Source: Pseudonocardia autotrophica
GTDB taxonomy: Bacteria > Actinomycetota > Actinomycetes > Mycobacteriales > Pseudonocardiaceae
Length of the DNA: 64,000 nt
Assembly (NCBI RefSeq): GCF_003945385.1
Contig: NZ_AP018920.1
Location: 6,944,001 to 7,008,000, forward strand
Reading direction: 5' to 3'
The stretch's first letter is position 1. Each line of letters opens with the position of its first letter. The position numbers were made by a program, and so were the translations under genes. This document shows, piece by piece, positions 7,387-16,020 of the stretch. The notes under the pieces were generated by a model, which was not told where the DNA came from, made no database searches, and worked only from the letters and a program-made list of their open reading frames with translations.

Positions 7387-8330
7387 GCACCGTCCCGGCC
7401 GCCGGGCCGGTCACGCGTCCGGCCGCCGGGCGCATCGAGCGGCGCGACCTGCGGTCGATCGCCGTGTTCCTCGTGCTGGCGTTCGGGCTGGCCTGGCTCG
7501 TCGCGCTGCCGCTCTGGCTCGGTGATGGTCTCGCCGATCCCGTGTTCACCCCGACGGCGATGCTGATGATGGTGACCCCGGCGATCGCCGCCGTCGTCGT
7601 GGTGTTCCTCGTGGAGCGACCCGCACACCGGGCACGGGCACTCGGACTGTGGCCGCTGCGTCCGGTGGGAAGGCTCTTCGGCTGGATCGCGGCCGGGATC
7701 GCCGTCTGCATGGCGGTGGTCCTGGTGTCACTCCCGGTGGGCGCGCTGATCGGGGTCTATCCGGCCGACTTCACCGGCCTGTCCGGGTTCCGGCAGACGC
7801 TGGCGGACCAGGTGGGATCCGGGCAGGTACCCGGGTCGCTCGGCGTGCTCGCTGCCGTGCAGATTGCACTGATCCCGCTGGCGGCGTTCGTCGGGGTACT
7901 GCCGGCGCTCGGTGAGGAGATCGGTTGGCGGGGCTGGCTGCTGCCGAAGCTGATGCCGCTGGGGCCGGTGCCGGCGATCCTGGTCTCCGGGGTGATCTGG
8001 GGGACCTGGCACGCCCCGGTCCTGCTGCTCGGTTACAACTACCCGGACGCCCCGGGCTGGCTCGCCATCGCCGCGATGTCGGCGATGTGCGTCCTGGTCG
8101 GCGCGATCCTGGGCTGGCTGCGACTGCGGTCCGGGTCGGTGTGGCCCGCCGCCCTCGGACACTCGGCGTTCAACGCCACTGCCGGGTCGTTCCTGCTGTT
8201 CTCCCAGGCCGGTGCGACCATCGACACCACACAGGCGACGATCCTCGGCTGGAGCGGCTGGATCGTGCCCCTGGTGCTGGTCGTCGTGCTCGTCGCGACC
8301 GGCCGGTTCGCCCCCGCCCGAACCGCCTAA
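7383..8330 (+). CDS. CPBP-family intramembrane metalloprotease
   Basis: A 315-residue polytopic membrane protein with about eight hydrophobic segments and all CPBP (CAAX protease and bacteriocin-processing) motifs: E178-E179-x3-R183 in GEEIGWRG, H210 in GTWHAP, and H260-x3-N264 in HSAFN. These ligate zinc inside the membrane. Bacterial CPBP proteins process or protect against peptides, or cleave membrane proteins such as anti-sigma factors; the substrate here is unknown. GTG at 7383 overlaps the upstream stop by four bases (GTGA), so it is co-translated with the HTH-DUF3887 protein. Its TAA stop overlaps the thiolase stop from the other strand by three bases, so the two genes converge with no room for a terminator. 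Confidence 0.85.
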   Translation: MSTVPAAGPVTRPAAGRIERRDLRSIAVFLVLAFGLAWLVALPLWLGDGLADPVFTPTAMLMMVTPAIAAVVVVFLVERPAHRARALGLWPLRPVGRLFGWIAAGIAVCMAVVLVSLPVGALIGVYPADFTGLSGFRQTLADQVGSGQVPGSLGVLAAVQIALIPLAAFVGVLPALGEEIGWRGWLLPKLMPLGPVPAILVSGVIWGTWHAPVLLLGYNYPDAPGWLAIAAMSAMCVLVGAILGWLRLRSGSVWPAALGHSAFNATAGSFLLFSQAGATIDTTQATILGWSGWIVPLVLVVVLVATGRFAPARTA

Positions 8331-9481
8331 ACAGCAGACTCGATGATCGTCGCCGTGGCCACTCCGCCGCCGCCGCACATCGTCGCGAGACCGAGCCCGC
8401 CGCCGGCATGCCGGAGAGCATGGGCGAGGTGGAGCATCTGCCGCGCTCCGGACGCCCCGAACGGGTGCCCGATGCTGATCGCACCGCCGTCGACGTTGAT
8501 GCGGTCGAGATCGAAACCGAAGTGCTGCTGCCAGATCAGTACCGGAACGGCATATGCCTCATGGACCTCTGCCAGAGCGATGTCCTCGGTCCTGATTCCC
8601 GCGCGATCCAGGACCTTCTCGGTGGCGTCGACGGGCCCGTCGAAGATGATGTCGGGGTCATTGCCGACCCAGGTCGCCGACCTGATCCAGGCCAGTGGTG
8701 AGAGGCCGTCTCGCTCGCACATCTCCTCGGAGGCGAGGACGAGCGCGGCGCTTCCGTCGGACAGCTGGCTCGAGTTCGCTGCGGTGTTCACCCCATCCGG
8801 TCGATACACCGGGGAAAGCGCGCTCGCCTTGACGATGTCGGAGTCGGCGCGCACCCCCTCGTCGGACCGGAGCAGGGGTGCTCCGTCGGCCCGGACGAAG
8901 GTGGCTTCGTCGTCGAACCGGCCGGCCTTCCAGGCAGCAGCTGCTGCCTGGTGGGACCGGACCCCGTACTCGTCGCACGCTCGACGCGAGATCGCGTACC
9001 TGTCGGCGGCGCGTTCGGCGGACTCGCCCTGGTGCGGCATGTCCCATCGCTCCGTGAGGGTTGCCGGGATCGGTCGATCCAGCCCGGCCTGCGCAGTCGT
9101 GAACATGGGCACTCGCGTCAGTGACTCGACTCCGCCCACCACTACGACCGACGCGTCACCGCTCGCGATCGTCGCGGCTCCCAGGTGGGCTGCCAGGTGA
9201 CTCGACGGACACTGCGCGTCCATGGTCATCGCCGGAACCTCGTGGGGGAGGCCGGCGGCGAGCCACGCGTTCCGCCCGACGTTCTGCGCCTGACCACCGG
9301 CTTGTCCGGTGGCCCCGAACAGCGCCTGATCGACTCTGCCGGCCTCGACGCCCGCGTCGGAGAGGGCAGCTCCGATCGAGACGGCGAGAAGGTCTGCGGG
9401 GTGGACGTCACGGTAGGCACGCCCCATCTTCGCGACGGGGGTTCGAGCTCCGCCGACGATGGCGACTCGGGTCATGGTCAT
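8327..9481 (-). CDS. Thiolase (acetyl-CoA C-acyltransferase family)
   Basis: A 384-residue thiolase that should cleave or form 3-ketoacyl-CoA in beta-oxidation or a related route. The nucleophilic cysteine is C91 in DAQCPSS, the general histidine H339 in GHPFGASGAR and the second cysteine C369 in MCGGGG; the usual NEAFA motif is varied to VHEAYAVP. The ATG at 9481 (MTMTRVAIVGGARTP) matches the family N-terminus; the second ATG at 9475 is equally possible, with GGGA eight bases before it. The reading frame stays open further upstream but that part is not thiolase-like. Before the mobile block arrived it would have been divergent from the TetR gene now at 20831, so this TetR protein is a candidate regulator (inference). 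Confidence 0.88.
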   Translation of the reverse strand: MTMTRVAIVGGARTPVAKMGRAYRDVHPADLLAVSIGAALSDAGVEAGRVDQALFGATGQAGGQAQNVGRNAWLAAGLPHEVPAMTMDAQCPSSHLAAHLGAATIASGDASVVVVGGVESLTRVPMFTTAQAGLDRPIPATLTERWDMPHQGESAERAADRYAISRRACDEYGVRSHQAAAAAWKAGRFDDEATFVRADGAPLLRSDEGVRADSDIVKASALSPVYRPDGVNTAANSSQLSDGSAALVLASEEMCERDGLSPLAWIRSATWVGNDPDIIFDGPVDATEKVLDRAGIRTEDIALAEVHEAYAVPVLIWQQHFGFDLDRINVDGGAISIGHPFGASGARQMLHLAHALRHAGGGLGLATMCGGGGVATATIIESAV

Positions 9482-9810
9482 TCCCAAACTGGTCGTGTAC
9501 ACGGATGCGAGGTGAAGAGCGAGCAGCGAGGTCACGCGTCGCCGGGCGACGCCCGACCAGATCCCTGACCCCGGCGTCGCCCTCCCGGGCAGCCACCCAC
9601 GGTCATCATGTGAATGGCAAATAGCTATCCTAGGGAAGCACGCCAGGCTTCGACCAGCAAGCATGCTGGATCACAGAATCCTCAGAAGTTTTCCCCACGA
9701 GAGCAGCTGCGTCCCGCGCTCCGGCGCGCGCCGCATCCGTCGGGCCGCCGGCGCGTGACGCCCCGGCCTCCGAGGCTTCCCGTCGCGTCAGGAGCGACGG
9801 CTCCCAGGCC
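9482..9810. promoter_or_regulatory. Thiolase upstream region
   Basis: No credible gene is seen in these 329 bases. They hold the thiolase promoter region. An AT-rich patch at 9612-9635 (around AATAGCTATCCTAGG) is the best promoter/operator candidate; on the minus strand it reads TAGGATAGCTATTT. The mobile block begins at 9811, about 330 bases upstream of the thiolase start. Confidence 0.35.
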
Positions 9811-9818
9811 GCCATACG

Positions 9819-9984
9819 GGCTCTTCCCAGATGAGGGTGTAGGTCGGCCGGGCGCGTCGGTCCGCAGATAGACGTCGAGGTCTCCCGACGATGGAGGTTC
9901 CTACGCCATCCATCCGAAAGACCTCGACGTGTCCGACGCTACCCCGCCGGCCGGGTTCGGCCGCCCTGACCTGACCGCCTTCGC
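9819..9984 (+). mobile_element. Truncated ISL3-family element (left end only)
   Basis: These 166 bases match the left end at 16511-16672 almost base for base: the terminal repeat (GGCTCTTCCCAGATGAGGG), the leader and the first codons of the transposase (GTG TCC GAC ...). Visible differences are an extra CCGG in the leader and a G for C in the PAGF codons, so the copies are related but not identical. The match stops at 9984, and the rest of the element is missing. Confidence 0.85.
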
Positions 9985-10163
9985 GGCTCATCCCAATCGA
10001 CCCTGATCGGGTCTGCTGACCCCCTCGACGAGAACGCAGCGACATCACAGCCACCCAACCCCGACCGTCCGGGAAGCCGGGGCACGTCACATGGCCTGTG
10101 CTGCGGGCGTGTCGAGTGGGTCGTCCAGGGGCGACGCAGGAGCGTCGACGCGACGTGCTGAGA
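9985..10163. other. Relic sequence beginning with an ISL3-type tip
   Basis: Directly at the break of the truncated ISL3 copy, bases 9985-9999 read GGCTCATCCCAATCG, identical to the outermost 15 bases of the ISL3 right end at 20797 (inverted). The next bases differ from that element, so this may be the tip of another ISL3 relative that caused an adjacent deletion. No gene is recognised in the remaining bases. Confidence 0.5.
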
Positions 10164-10171
10164 GGTGGTTC

Positions 10172-11580
10172 GGTGGCGTCCCCGTTGGTGGTGGAAGTAG
10201 CGGCCCTGTCCGGCGTGGCTGACTTCGTAGGAGGGGCCACCGCGTGAGTCTCTGCGTGTACCCGCCAAGGAACACGTAGAGAGGTGCCACGCGATGGCCC
10301 TGGACCAGTCTGCCCTGCTCGAAGTCCTCGATGCACTCAAGGTCGCCGATGTCGGTGACCGTGTCCGCACTGCCGCGGAGACGATCTATCAGGCGTTGAT
10401 CGAAGCCGAGCTCACCGACACGATCGGCGCTGCGCTGCACGAACGCAGCGATGCCCGCACTGCCCAGCGCAACGGGCACCGCACCCGTACCCTGTCGACC
10501 ACCGCCGGCGATTTGGAGCTGCGGATCCCCAAGCTGCGCACCGGGAGCTTCTTCCCGTCGCTGCTCGAGCGCCGACGCCGGGTCGACCGGGCGTTGTTCG
10601 CGGTGGTGATGGAGGCCTACCTGCACGGCGTCTCGACCAGGAAGGTCGACGACCTGGTCAAGGCCCTCGGCGCCGACTCCGGGATCTCCAAGTCCGAGGT
10701 CTCACGGATCTGCGCCGACCTCGACACCGAAGTCGGAGCGTTCCGCGACCGCTCGCTGGCCGAGCAGCGCTTCCCCTACGTGTTCCTCGACGCCACTTAC
10801 TGCAAGGCCCGGGTGAATCACCGCGTGGTCTCTCAGGCGGTGGTGATCGCCACCGGTGTCCGCGCCGATGGCTGGCGGGAAGTTCTCGGGTTCGCCGTCG
10901 GCGACTCCGAGGACGGGGCGTTCTGGACCGCGTTTTTGCGCAGCCTCAAAGCCCGCGGCCTCGGCGGGGTGCAACTGGTGATCTCCGATGCCCACACCGG
11001 GCTCACCCAGGCCATCTCGGCGGTGCTGCTCGGCGCGGCCTGGCAGCGCTGCCGGGTGCACTTCCTGCGCAACGTCCTGGCCCAGGTCCCCAAGGGCAAC
11101 GCCGAGATGGTCGCCGCCGCGATCCGCACGATCTTCGCCCAGCCCAAGGCCGACATGGTCCGCGACCAGCTCAACGTGATCGCAGGGATGCTCGGCCGCC
11201 AATCAGCGAAGGTCGAGACCATGCTGCGCGACGCCGCCCCTGACCTGCTGGCCTTCGCCGATTTCCCTGCCGCGCACTGGAAGAAGATCTGGTCGACCAA
11301 CCCGCTGGAACGGCTGAACAAGGAGGTCAAACGCCGCACCGACGTGGTCGGGGTGTTCCCCAACCCCGAAGCGCTGCTGCGCCTGGCCGGCGCCGTCCTG
11401 GTCGAAGCCCACGACGAATGGCAAGCCGGTGACCGCCGCTACCTCGGCGAAGCCACCATGGCACTACTCGCCCCGCCACCGGCCGGCGACCAACCAGTGG
11501 CAGGACCCGAACTCATCACGGCATGATCTGACCTGCAGAGACCCTCGCGAGCGACTTACACCAACCGAGGGGACGTCACC
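10172..11580 (+). mobile_element. IS256-family element, copy 1 (1409 bp)
   Basis: The boundaries come from comparison with the inverted copy at 14612-16020: identity starts and stops at the same points. Imperfect terminal inverted repeats are GGTGGCGTCCCCGTTGG (left) and GGTGACGTCCCCTCGG (right, inverted). The 8-bp direct repeat GGTGGTTC flanks it (10164-10171 and 11581-11588), so this copy arrived by simple transposition. It carries one transposase gene. Confidence 0.92.
10294..11526 (+). CDS. IS256-family transposase (copy 1)
   Basis: A 410-residue mutator-type transposase that cuts and pastes the surrounding element. DDE residues are D166 (FLDATY), D232 (ISDAHTG) and E339 (NPLERLNKEVKRR, the family signature). 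The CRVHFLRN motif lies between the second D and the E. The ATG has GAGAGG eleven bases upstream. The protein is identical to that of the inverted copy at 14666-15898. The genes differ at least at one silent position (lysine codon AAA at 10948-10950 versus AAG in the other copy), so they are recent duplicates. It looks intact and active. Confidence 0.95.
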   Translation: MALDQSALLEVLDALKVADVGDRVRTAAETIYQALIEAELTDTIGAALHERSDARTAQRNGHRTRTLSTTAGDLELRIPKLRTGSFFPSLLERRRRVDRALFAVVMEAYLHGVSTRKVDDLVKALGADSGISKSEVSRICADLDTEVGAFRDRSLAEQRFPYVFLDATYCKARVNHRVVSQAVVIATGVRADGWREVLGFAVGDSEDGAFWTAFLRSLKARGLGGVQLVISDAHTGLTQAISAVLLGAAWQRCRVHFLRNVLAQVPKGNAEMVAAAIRTIFAQPKADMVRDQLNVIAGMLGRQSAKVETMLRDAAPDLLAFADFPAAHWKKIWSTNPLERLNKEVKRRTDVVGVFPNPEALLRLAGAVLVEAHDEWQAGDRRYLGEATMALLAPPPAGDQPVAGPELITA

Positions 11581-11728
11581 GGTGGTTCCAACCGAGCGCT
11601 AGGACACCGGCTACAGGCATGGCGATAGGTCAGGAACGGCGTCGCTCCCTGCGCAGGAGGGAGCGCAGAGTAGTGGCGTCCACCAAGGTGGTGTGCGACC
11701 CGGTCCTGGTCAGGGCCGTGGCGTCGAG

Positions 11729-13083
11729 GTGTGGGGCGGCCACCGCGTGATCTTCTGGAGACCTTCCACAGTGCTTCAGGAGTTCCACGCGATGACCGCA
11801 CCCTCCAGTATCGACCCCTCCGAGTTCCTGCACGAGCAGCTGTCCCAGGCGAGTCCCGATCTGCTGCGCCAGATGCTCACCACGTTCATCAACACACTCA
11901 TGTCCGCCGATGCCGACGCAGTGTGCGGGGCAGCGTGGGGCGAGCGCAGCGAGGCCCGCACGAACATCCGCAACGGCTACCGACACCGTGACTTCGACAC
12001 CCGCGCGGGCACCATCGACGTAGCGATCCCGAAGCTGCGCAACGGTTCCTACTTCCCCGACTGGTTGCTGGAACGTCGCCGCCGGGCGGAGCGGGCACTC
12101 ACGACGGTGGTCGCGACCTGCTATCTGCTCGGGGTGTCGACGCGGCGGATGGAGAAGCTCGTCGAGTCCCTCGGGATCACCAGACTGTCGAAGTCGCAAG
12201 TCTCGGAGATGGCCCGAGACCTCGACGGCCAGGTCGAGCAGTTCCGGACCCGCCCGCTCGACCAGGGCCCGTACACCTTCATCGCCGCCGACGCCCTGGT
12301 CTTGAAGGTGCGTGAGGGCGGGCGGGTGGTCAACGTGCACGCTCTGCTGGCCACCGGCGTCAACGCTGACGGGCACCGGGAGATCCTCGGCCTGCAGGTC
12401 ACCTCCGCCGAGGACGGAGCCGGCTGGCTCGGGTTCTTCCGAGACCTGACCGCCCGCGGCCTGTCCGGGGTCCGGCTGGTCACCAGCGACGCTCATGCCG
12501 GGCTCGTCCACGCGATCGGCGCCACCCTGCCCGGCGCTGCCTGGCAGCGCTGCAGGACGCACTACGCGGCGAACCTGATGGCCGCTACCCCCAAGTCCAG
12601 CTGGCCGTGGGTGCGGGCGCTGCTGCACTCGGTCTACGACCAGCCCGACGCCACCAGCGTTCACGCCCAGTTCGACCGGGTCCTCGACGGCGTGGCGGAG
12701 AAACTCCCGACGGTGTCCGAGCACCTCGACACCGCCCGCGCCGACGTCCTGGCCTTCACCAGCTTCCCGAAAGAGGTCTGGCGACAGATCTGGTCGAACA
12801 ACCCCTCCGAGCGACTCAACCGCGAGATCCGGCGTCGCACCGACGTCGTCGGCATCTTCCCGGACCGCAACTCGCTGATCCGTCTCGTCGGCGCCGTGCT
12901 GGCCGAGCAACACGACGAATGGGCCGAGGGACGCCGCTACCTCGGCCTCGAGGTCCTCGCCCGCTCCCGCGTCACCGCAGTCCCCGGCACCGGCTCCAGC
13001 AGCGAGGAGGTGACCTCAACAGACACGATCCCGGCGCTCAGCGCCTGACAGAACTAGAAGATCACGCGGTAGTCGTCACACAC
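11729..13083 (+). mobile_element. IS256-family element, second type
   Basis: The transposase is unlike that of the 1409-bp element. Terminal repeats are inferred from a 28-base match, 24 identical, between 11729-11756 and the complement of 13056-13083, both ending in CCGCGTGATCTTCT. A further patch, GTGGTGTGCGAC at 11689-11700, resembles the outer right end (GTGGTGTGTGAC), so the left tip could lie at 11689. No target duplication is visible with either choice, which suggests rearrangement at one end. The right end lies in the 3' end of the regulator gene at 13054-14010. Bases 11589-11728 between this element and IS256 copy 1 hold no gene; they include a CGCTCCC/GGGAGCG hairpin. Confidence 0.75.
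11792..13048 (+). CDS. IS256-family transposase (second type)
   Basis: A 418-residue mutator-type transposase. The ATG at 11792 follows CAGGAG and lies just inside the left terminal repeat; the frame is open upstream to 11693, but that would cross the element end. DDE residues: D167 (IAADALVLK), D233 (TSDAHAG) and E340 (NNPSERLNREIRRR). The CRTHYAANLM motif is present. Identity to the other IS256-type transposase in this window is limited to motifs, so they are separate lineages. No frameshift or stop is seen, so the gene appears intact. Confidence 0.93.
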   Translation: MTAPSSIDPSEFLHEQLSQASPDLLRQMLTTFINTLMSADADAVCGAAWGERSEARTNIRNGYRHRDFDTRAGTIDVAIPKLRNGSYFPDWLLERRRRAERALTTVVATCYLLGVSTRRMEKLVESLGITRLSKSQVSEMARDLDGQVEQFRTRPLDQGPYTFIAADALVLKVREGGRVVNVHALLATGVNADGHREILGLQVTSAEDGAGWLGFFRDLTARGLSGVRLVTSDAHAGLVHAIGATLPGAAWQRCRTHYAANLMAATPKSSWPWVRALLHSVYDQPDATSVHAQFDRVLDGVAEKLPTVSEHLDTARADVLAFTSFPKEVWRQIWSNNPSERLNREIRRRTDVVGIFPDRNSLIRLVGAVLAEQHDEWAEGRRYLGLEVLARSRVTAVPGTGSSSEEVTSTDTIPALSA

Positions 13084-14010
13084 CACGCCAGCGGACTTGA
13101 CCCGCAGAGTCTCGGCGTTCGCGTAGCCGACCCGTCGCGCGATCTCGGCGGAGGTGAGGTCCGTGGTTGCTGAGAGGTGCCGAGCTCGTTCGATGCGAAG
13201 CCGTTGGACGAAGCCGAGCGGAGTGAGGTTGAGCGCCGCACGGACTCGTCGTTCGAGGGTGCGCCGGCTGGTGCCGAGCGACTGCGCGACGACGGCGACG
13301 TTGAACGGTTCGTCCAGGCGGACGCGCACGAAGCGTTCGAACTCGACGACGATCGGGTCCTCGTGCCGGAGATGTTCGTAGGCGACGAAGGCCACCTGCG
13401 ACGGGCGCTCGTCGATGATGAGGAGCTTGGCGACATGTTGGGCCAGGTCGGGGCTGATCGATCGCACGAGTGAGAGCGCGAGGTCGATGTGGGCGAAGGC
13501 GGCGCCGGCGGTGACGAGGTTCCCGTCGACCACGACCATGGTGTCGAGATCGAGGGCGACGGTCGGATAGCGCTTCAGGAACTCCGGCCCCAGGAACCAG
13601 CTGGTCGTCGCCCGCCGATGATGCATCCGTCCGGTCTCGGCGACGGCGAACACGCCGGTGCACGCCGCGGCGATCCGGGTGGTCGCGTCGTCGAGGCGCC
13701 CGAGTGAGGCGATGACCGAACGAGCATCTCGGCTCTGGAGGGCGTCGTGGGTCGCGGCGGCCGTGAGGGTTCCAAGCGCAGGGACGACGACCACGTCGAA
13801 CTCTCCGGACTCCGACAGCGGGTGGTCCACCGACAGGGTCATCGATGCCGTCGTGGTCACTCGCCGTTTCGGTCCGAGGATGGCGAGTTCGATCGGGTCG
13901 ATCCGCGGGTCGACATCGCCGCGGGCTCCGTCGGCCACCCGCACGATGTCGATGACCGACGCGACCGCCGAACCGAAGCAGCCGTCGATCGCGATCAGTC
14001 CGATACGCAT
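13054..14010 (-). pseudogene. GlxA-family transcriptional regulator, C-terminus cut by an IS element
   Basis: A 318-residue frame of the DJ-1/PfpI plus AraC-HTH family. The N-terminal domain (MRIGLIAIDG ... ACTGVFAVAETG with the nucleophile-elbow cysteine) is followed by an AraC DNA-binding region from about residue 225 (FNVAVVAQSLGTSRRTLERRV, first HTH; TSAEIARRVGYANAETLR, second HTH). After 'AETLR' the normal ending (about 20 residues, usually ...GxxPxxYRxxF) is replaced by VKSAGVVCDDYRVIF, most of which is translated from the terminal repeat of the IS256-type element. The second recognition helix is therefore incomplete and the protein is probably inactive. The ATG at 14010 matches family starts. 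It is divergent from the monooxygenase gene, its likely target. Confidence 0.8.
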
Positions 14011-14117
14011 GGCGCGAACAATAGCAATACTGCCGTATACGCCACTCCCCACCGGCCCTCGCTCGTCATACGCTGAACTCGCCCCACGAAGAACCCCGAC
14101 TTCAAGGAGAACCCCTC

Positions 14118-14429
14118 ATGTCCACACCCGCATCACTTCCGTATGCCTTCGTCGCCAAGATCGTCGCGGCCGATGGACAGCACGACGCGCTCGCCGATCT
14201 GCTCGCTGGCGCTGTCGCACTCGCCAACGAAGAAGTAGGAACGATTGTCTGGTTCGCGGCTAGGACCCACGCCGACACCTTCTGGATCTTCGATGCATTC
14301 CCCGACGAGGCCGCTCGCGACGCCCACGCCAACGGCGCCATCGTCGCAGCCCTGATGGCCAACCAGCACCTCCTCGGCGCAGCACCCGAGATCCTGGCGG
14401 CCGACGTCCTCGCGTCCAAGCTCCCGTAG
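14118..14429 (+). CDS. ABM-domain monooxygenase-like protein
   Basis: A 103-residue single-domain protein of the antibiotic-biosynthesis-monooxygenase / YgiN-like quinol monooxygenase fold, a dimeric alpha+beta barrel. Typical elements are the start FVAKIVAADGQHDALADLL, the middle GTIVWFAARTHADTFWIFDAFPDEAARDAHANG and the end LLGAAPEILAADVLASKLP. The ATG follows AAGGAGA at 14104-14110. The family includes quinone-modifying and substrate-oxidising enzymes without cofactor; many members are uncharacterised. It lies divergent from the truncated GlxA-type regulator, a common arrangement for a regulator and its target, so loss of the regulator's HTH may have changed its expression. It is the only non-transposase cargo gene of the block that appears intact. 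Confidence 0.8.
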   Translation: MSTPASLPYAFVAKIVAADGQHDALADLLAGAVALANEEVGTIVWFAARTHADTFWIFDAFPDEAARDAHANGAIVAALMANQHLLGAAPEILAADVLASKLP

Positions 14430-14611
14430 TCCGCCAACGCACGAGACGATCGCGCCCCGCCGAGCCGTCGGACCCGACCGCCTCGACACCCGCACCACGT
14501 TGACGATCCCCGACGGGCCGATCACGAGGAGGCCAGGCAACACCAGGCGCAAGCCTGGAGCGGCACTGTTTCACCGGTGGTCATCGAGAGAGCCAGGCGC
14601 GGCGCGCGCGG

Positions 14612-16020
14612 GGTGACGTCCCCTCGGTTGGTGTAAGTCGCTCGCGAGGGTCTCTGCAGGTCAGATCATGCCGTGATGAGTTCGGGTCCTGCCACTGGTT
14701 GGTCGCCGGCCGGTGGCGGGGCGAGTAGTGCCATGGTGGCTTCGCCGAGGTAGCGGCGGTCACCGGCTTGCCATTCGTCGTGGGCTTCGACCAGGACGGC
14801 GCCGGCCAGGCGCAGCAGCGCTTCGGGGTTGGGGAACACCCCGACCACGTCGGTGCGGCGTTTGACCTCCTTGTTCAGCCGTTCCAGCGGGTTGGTCGAC
14901 CAGATCTTCTTCCAGTGCGCGGCAGGGAAATCGGCGAAGGCCAGCAGGTCAGGGGCGGCGTCGCGCAGCATGGTCTCGACCTTCGCTGATTGGCGGCCGA
15001 GCATCCCTGCGATCACGTTGAGCTGGTCGCGGACCATGTCGGCCTTGGGCTGGGCGAAGATCGTGCGGATCGCGGCGGCGACCATCTCGGCGTTGCCCTT
15101 GGGGACCTGGGCCAGGACGTTGCGCAGGAAGTGCACCCGGCAGCGCTGCCAGGCCGCGCCGAGCAGCACCGCCGAGATGGCCTGGGTGAGCCCGGTGTGG
15201 GCATCGGAGATCACCAGTTGCACCCCGCCGAGGCCGCGGGCCTTGAGGCTGCGCAAAAACGCGGTCCAGAACGCCCCGTCCTCGGAGTCGCCGACGGCGA
15301 ACCCGAGAACTTCCCGCCAGCCATCGGCGCGGACACCGGTGGCGATCACCACCGCCTGAGAGACCACGCGGTGATTCACCCGGGCCTTGCAGTAAGTGGC
15401 GTCGAGGAACACGTAGGGGAAGCGCTGCTCGGCCAGCGAGCGGTCGCGGAACGCTCCGACTTCGGTGTCGAGGTCGGCGCAGATCCGTGAGACCTCGGAC
15501 TTGGAGATCCCGGAGTCGGCGCCGAGGGCCTTGACCAGGTCGTCGACCTTCCTGGTCGAGACGCCGTGCAGGTAGGCCTCCATCACCACCGCGAACAACG
15601 CCCGGTCGACCCGGCGTCGGCGCTCGAGCAGCGACGGGAAGAAGCTCCCGGTGCGCAGCTTGGGGATCCGCAGCTCCAAATCGCCGGCGGTGGTCGACAG
15701 GGTACGGGTGCGGTGCCCGTTGCGCTGGGCAGTGCGGGCATCGCTGCGTTCGTGCAGCGCAGCGCCGATCGTGTCGGTGAGCTCGGCTTCGATCAACGCC
15801 TGATAGATCGTCTCCGCGGCAGTGCGGACACGGTCACCGACATCGGCGACCTTGAGTGCATCGAGGACTTCGAGCAGGGCAGACTGGTCCAGGGCCATCG
15901 CGTGGCACCTCTCTACGTGTTCCTTGGCGGGTACACGCAGAGACTCACGCGGTGGCCCCTCCTACGAAGTCAGCCACGCCGGACAGGGCCGCTACTTCCA
16001 CCACCAACGGGGACGCCACC
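14612..16020 (-). mobile_element. IS256-family element, copy 2 (1409 bp, inverted)
   Basis: It has the same length and ends as copy 1 but lies on the opposite strand. Flanks are GCGCGCGG (left) and CAGCGCCG (right), so there is no target duplication. That suggests recombination or deletion after insertion. The two inverted copies enclose about 3 kb (the second IS256-type element, regulator and monooxygenase). Confidence 0.92.
14666..15898 (-). CDS. IS256-family transposase (copy 2)
   Basis: A 410-residue transposase identical in protein sequence to that at 10294-11526, with the same catalytic D166, D232 and E339. The gene differs by at least one silent base. Both copies look functional, so either could mobilise both elements, or the whole segment between them as a unit with inverted ends. 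Confidence 0.95.
   Translation of the reverse strand: MALDQSALLEVLDALKVADVGDRVRTAAETIYQALIEAELTDTIGAALHERSDARTAQRNGHRTRTLSTTAGDLELRIPKLRTGSFFPSLLERRRRVDRALFAVVMEAYLHGVSTRKVDDLVKALGADSGISKSEVSRICADLDTEVGAFRDRSLAEQRFPYVFLDATYCKARVNHRVVSQAVVIATGVRADGWREVLGFAVGDSEDGAFWTAFLRSLKARGLGGVQLVISDAHTGLTQAISAVLLGAAWQRCRVHFLRNVLAQVPKGNAEMVAAAIRTIFAQPKADMVRDQLNVIAGMLGRQSAKVETMLRDAAPDLLAFADFPAAHWKKIWSTNPLERLNKEVKRRTDVVGVFPNPEALLRLAGAVLVEAHDEWQAGDRRYLGEATMALLAPPPAGDQPVAGPELITA

Noticed and set aside
9614..9871. Short plus-strand frame upstream of the mobile block
   Set aside because: It crosses the ISL3 boundary and target duplication and is Arg/Pro-rich; no support as a gene.
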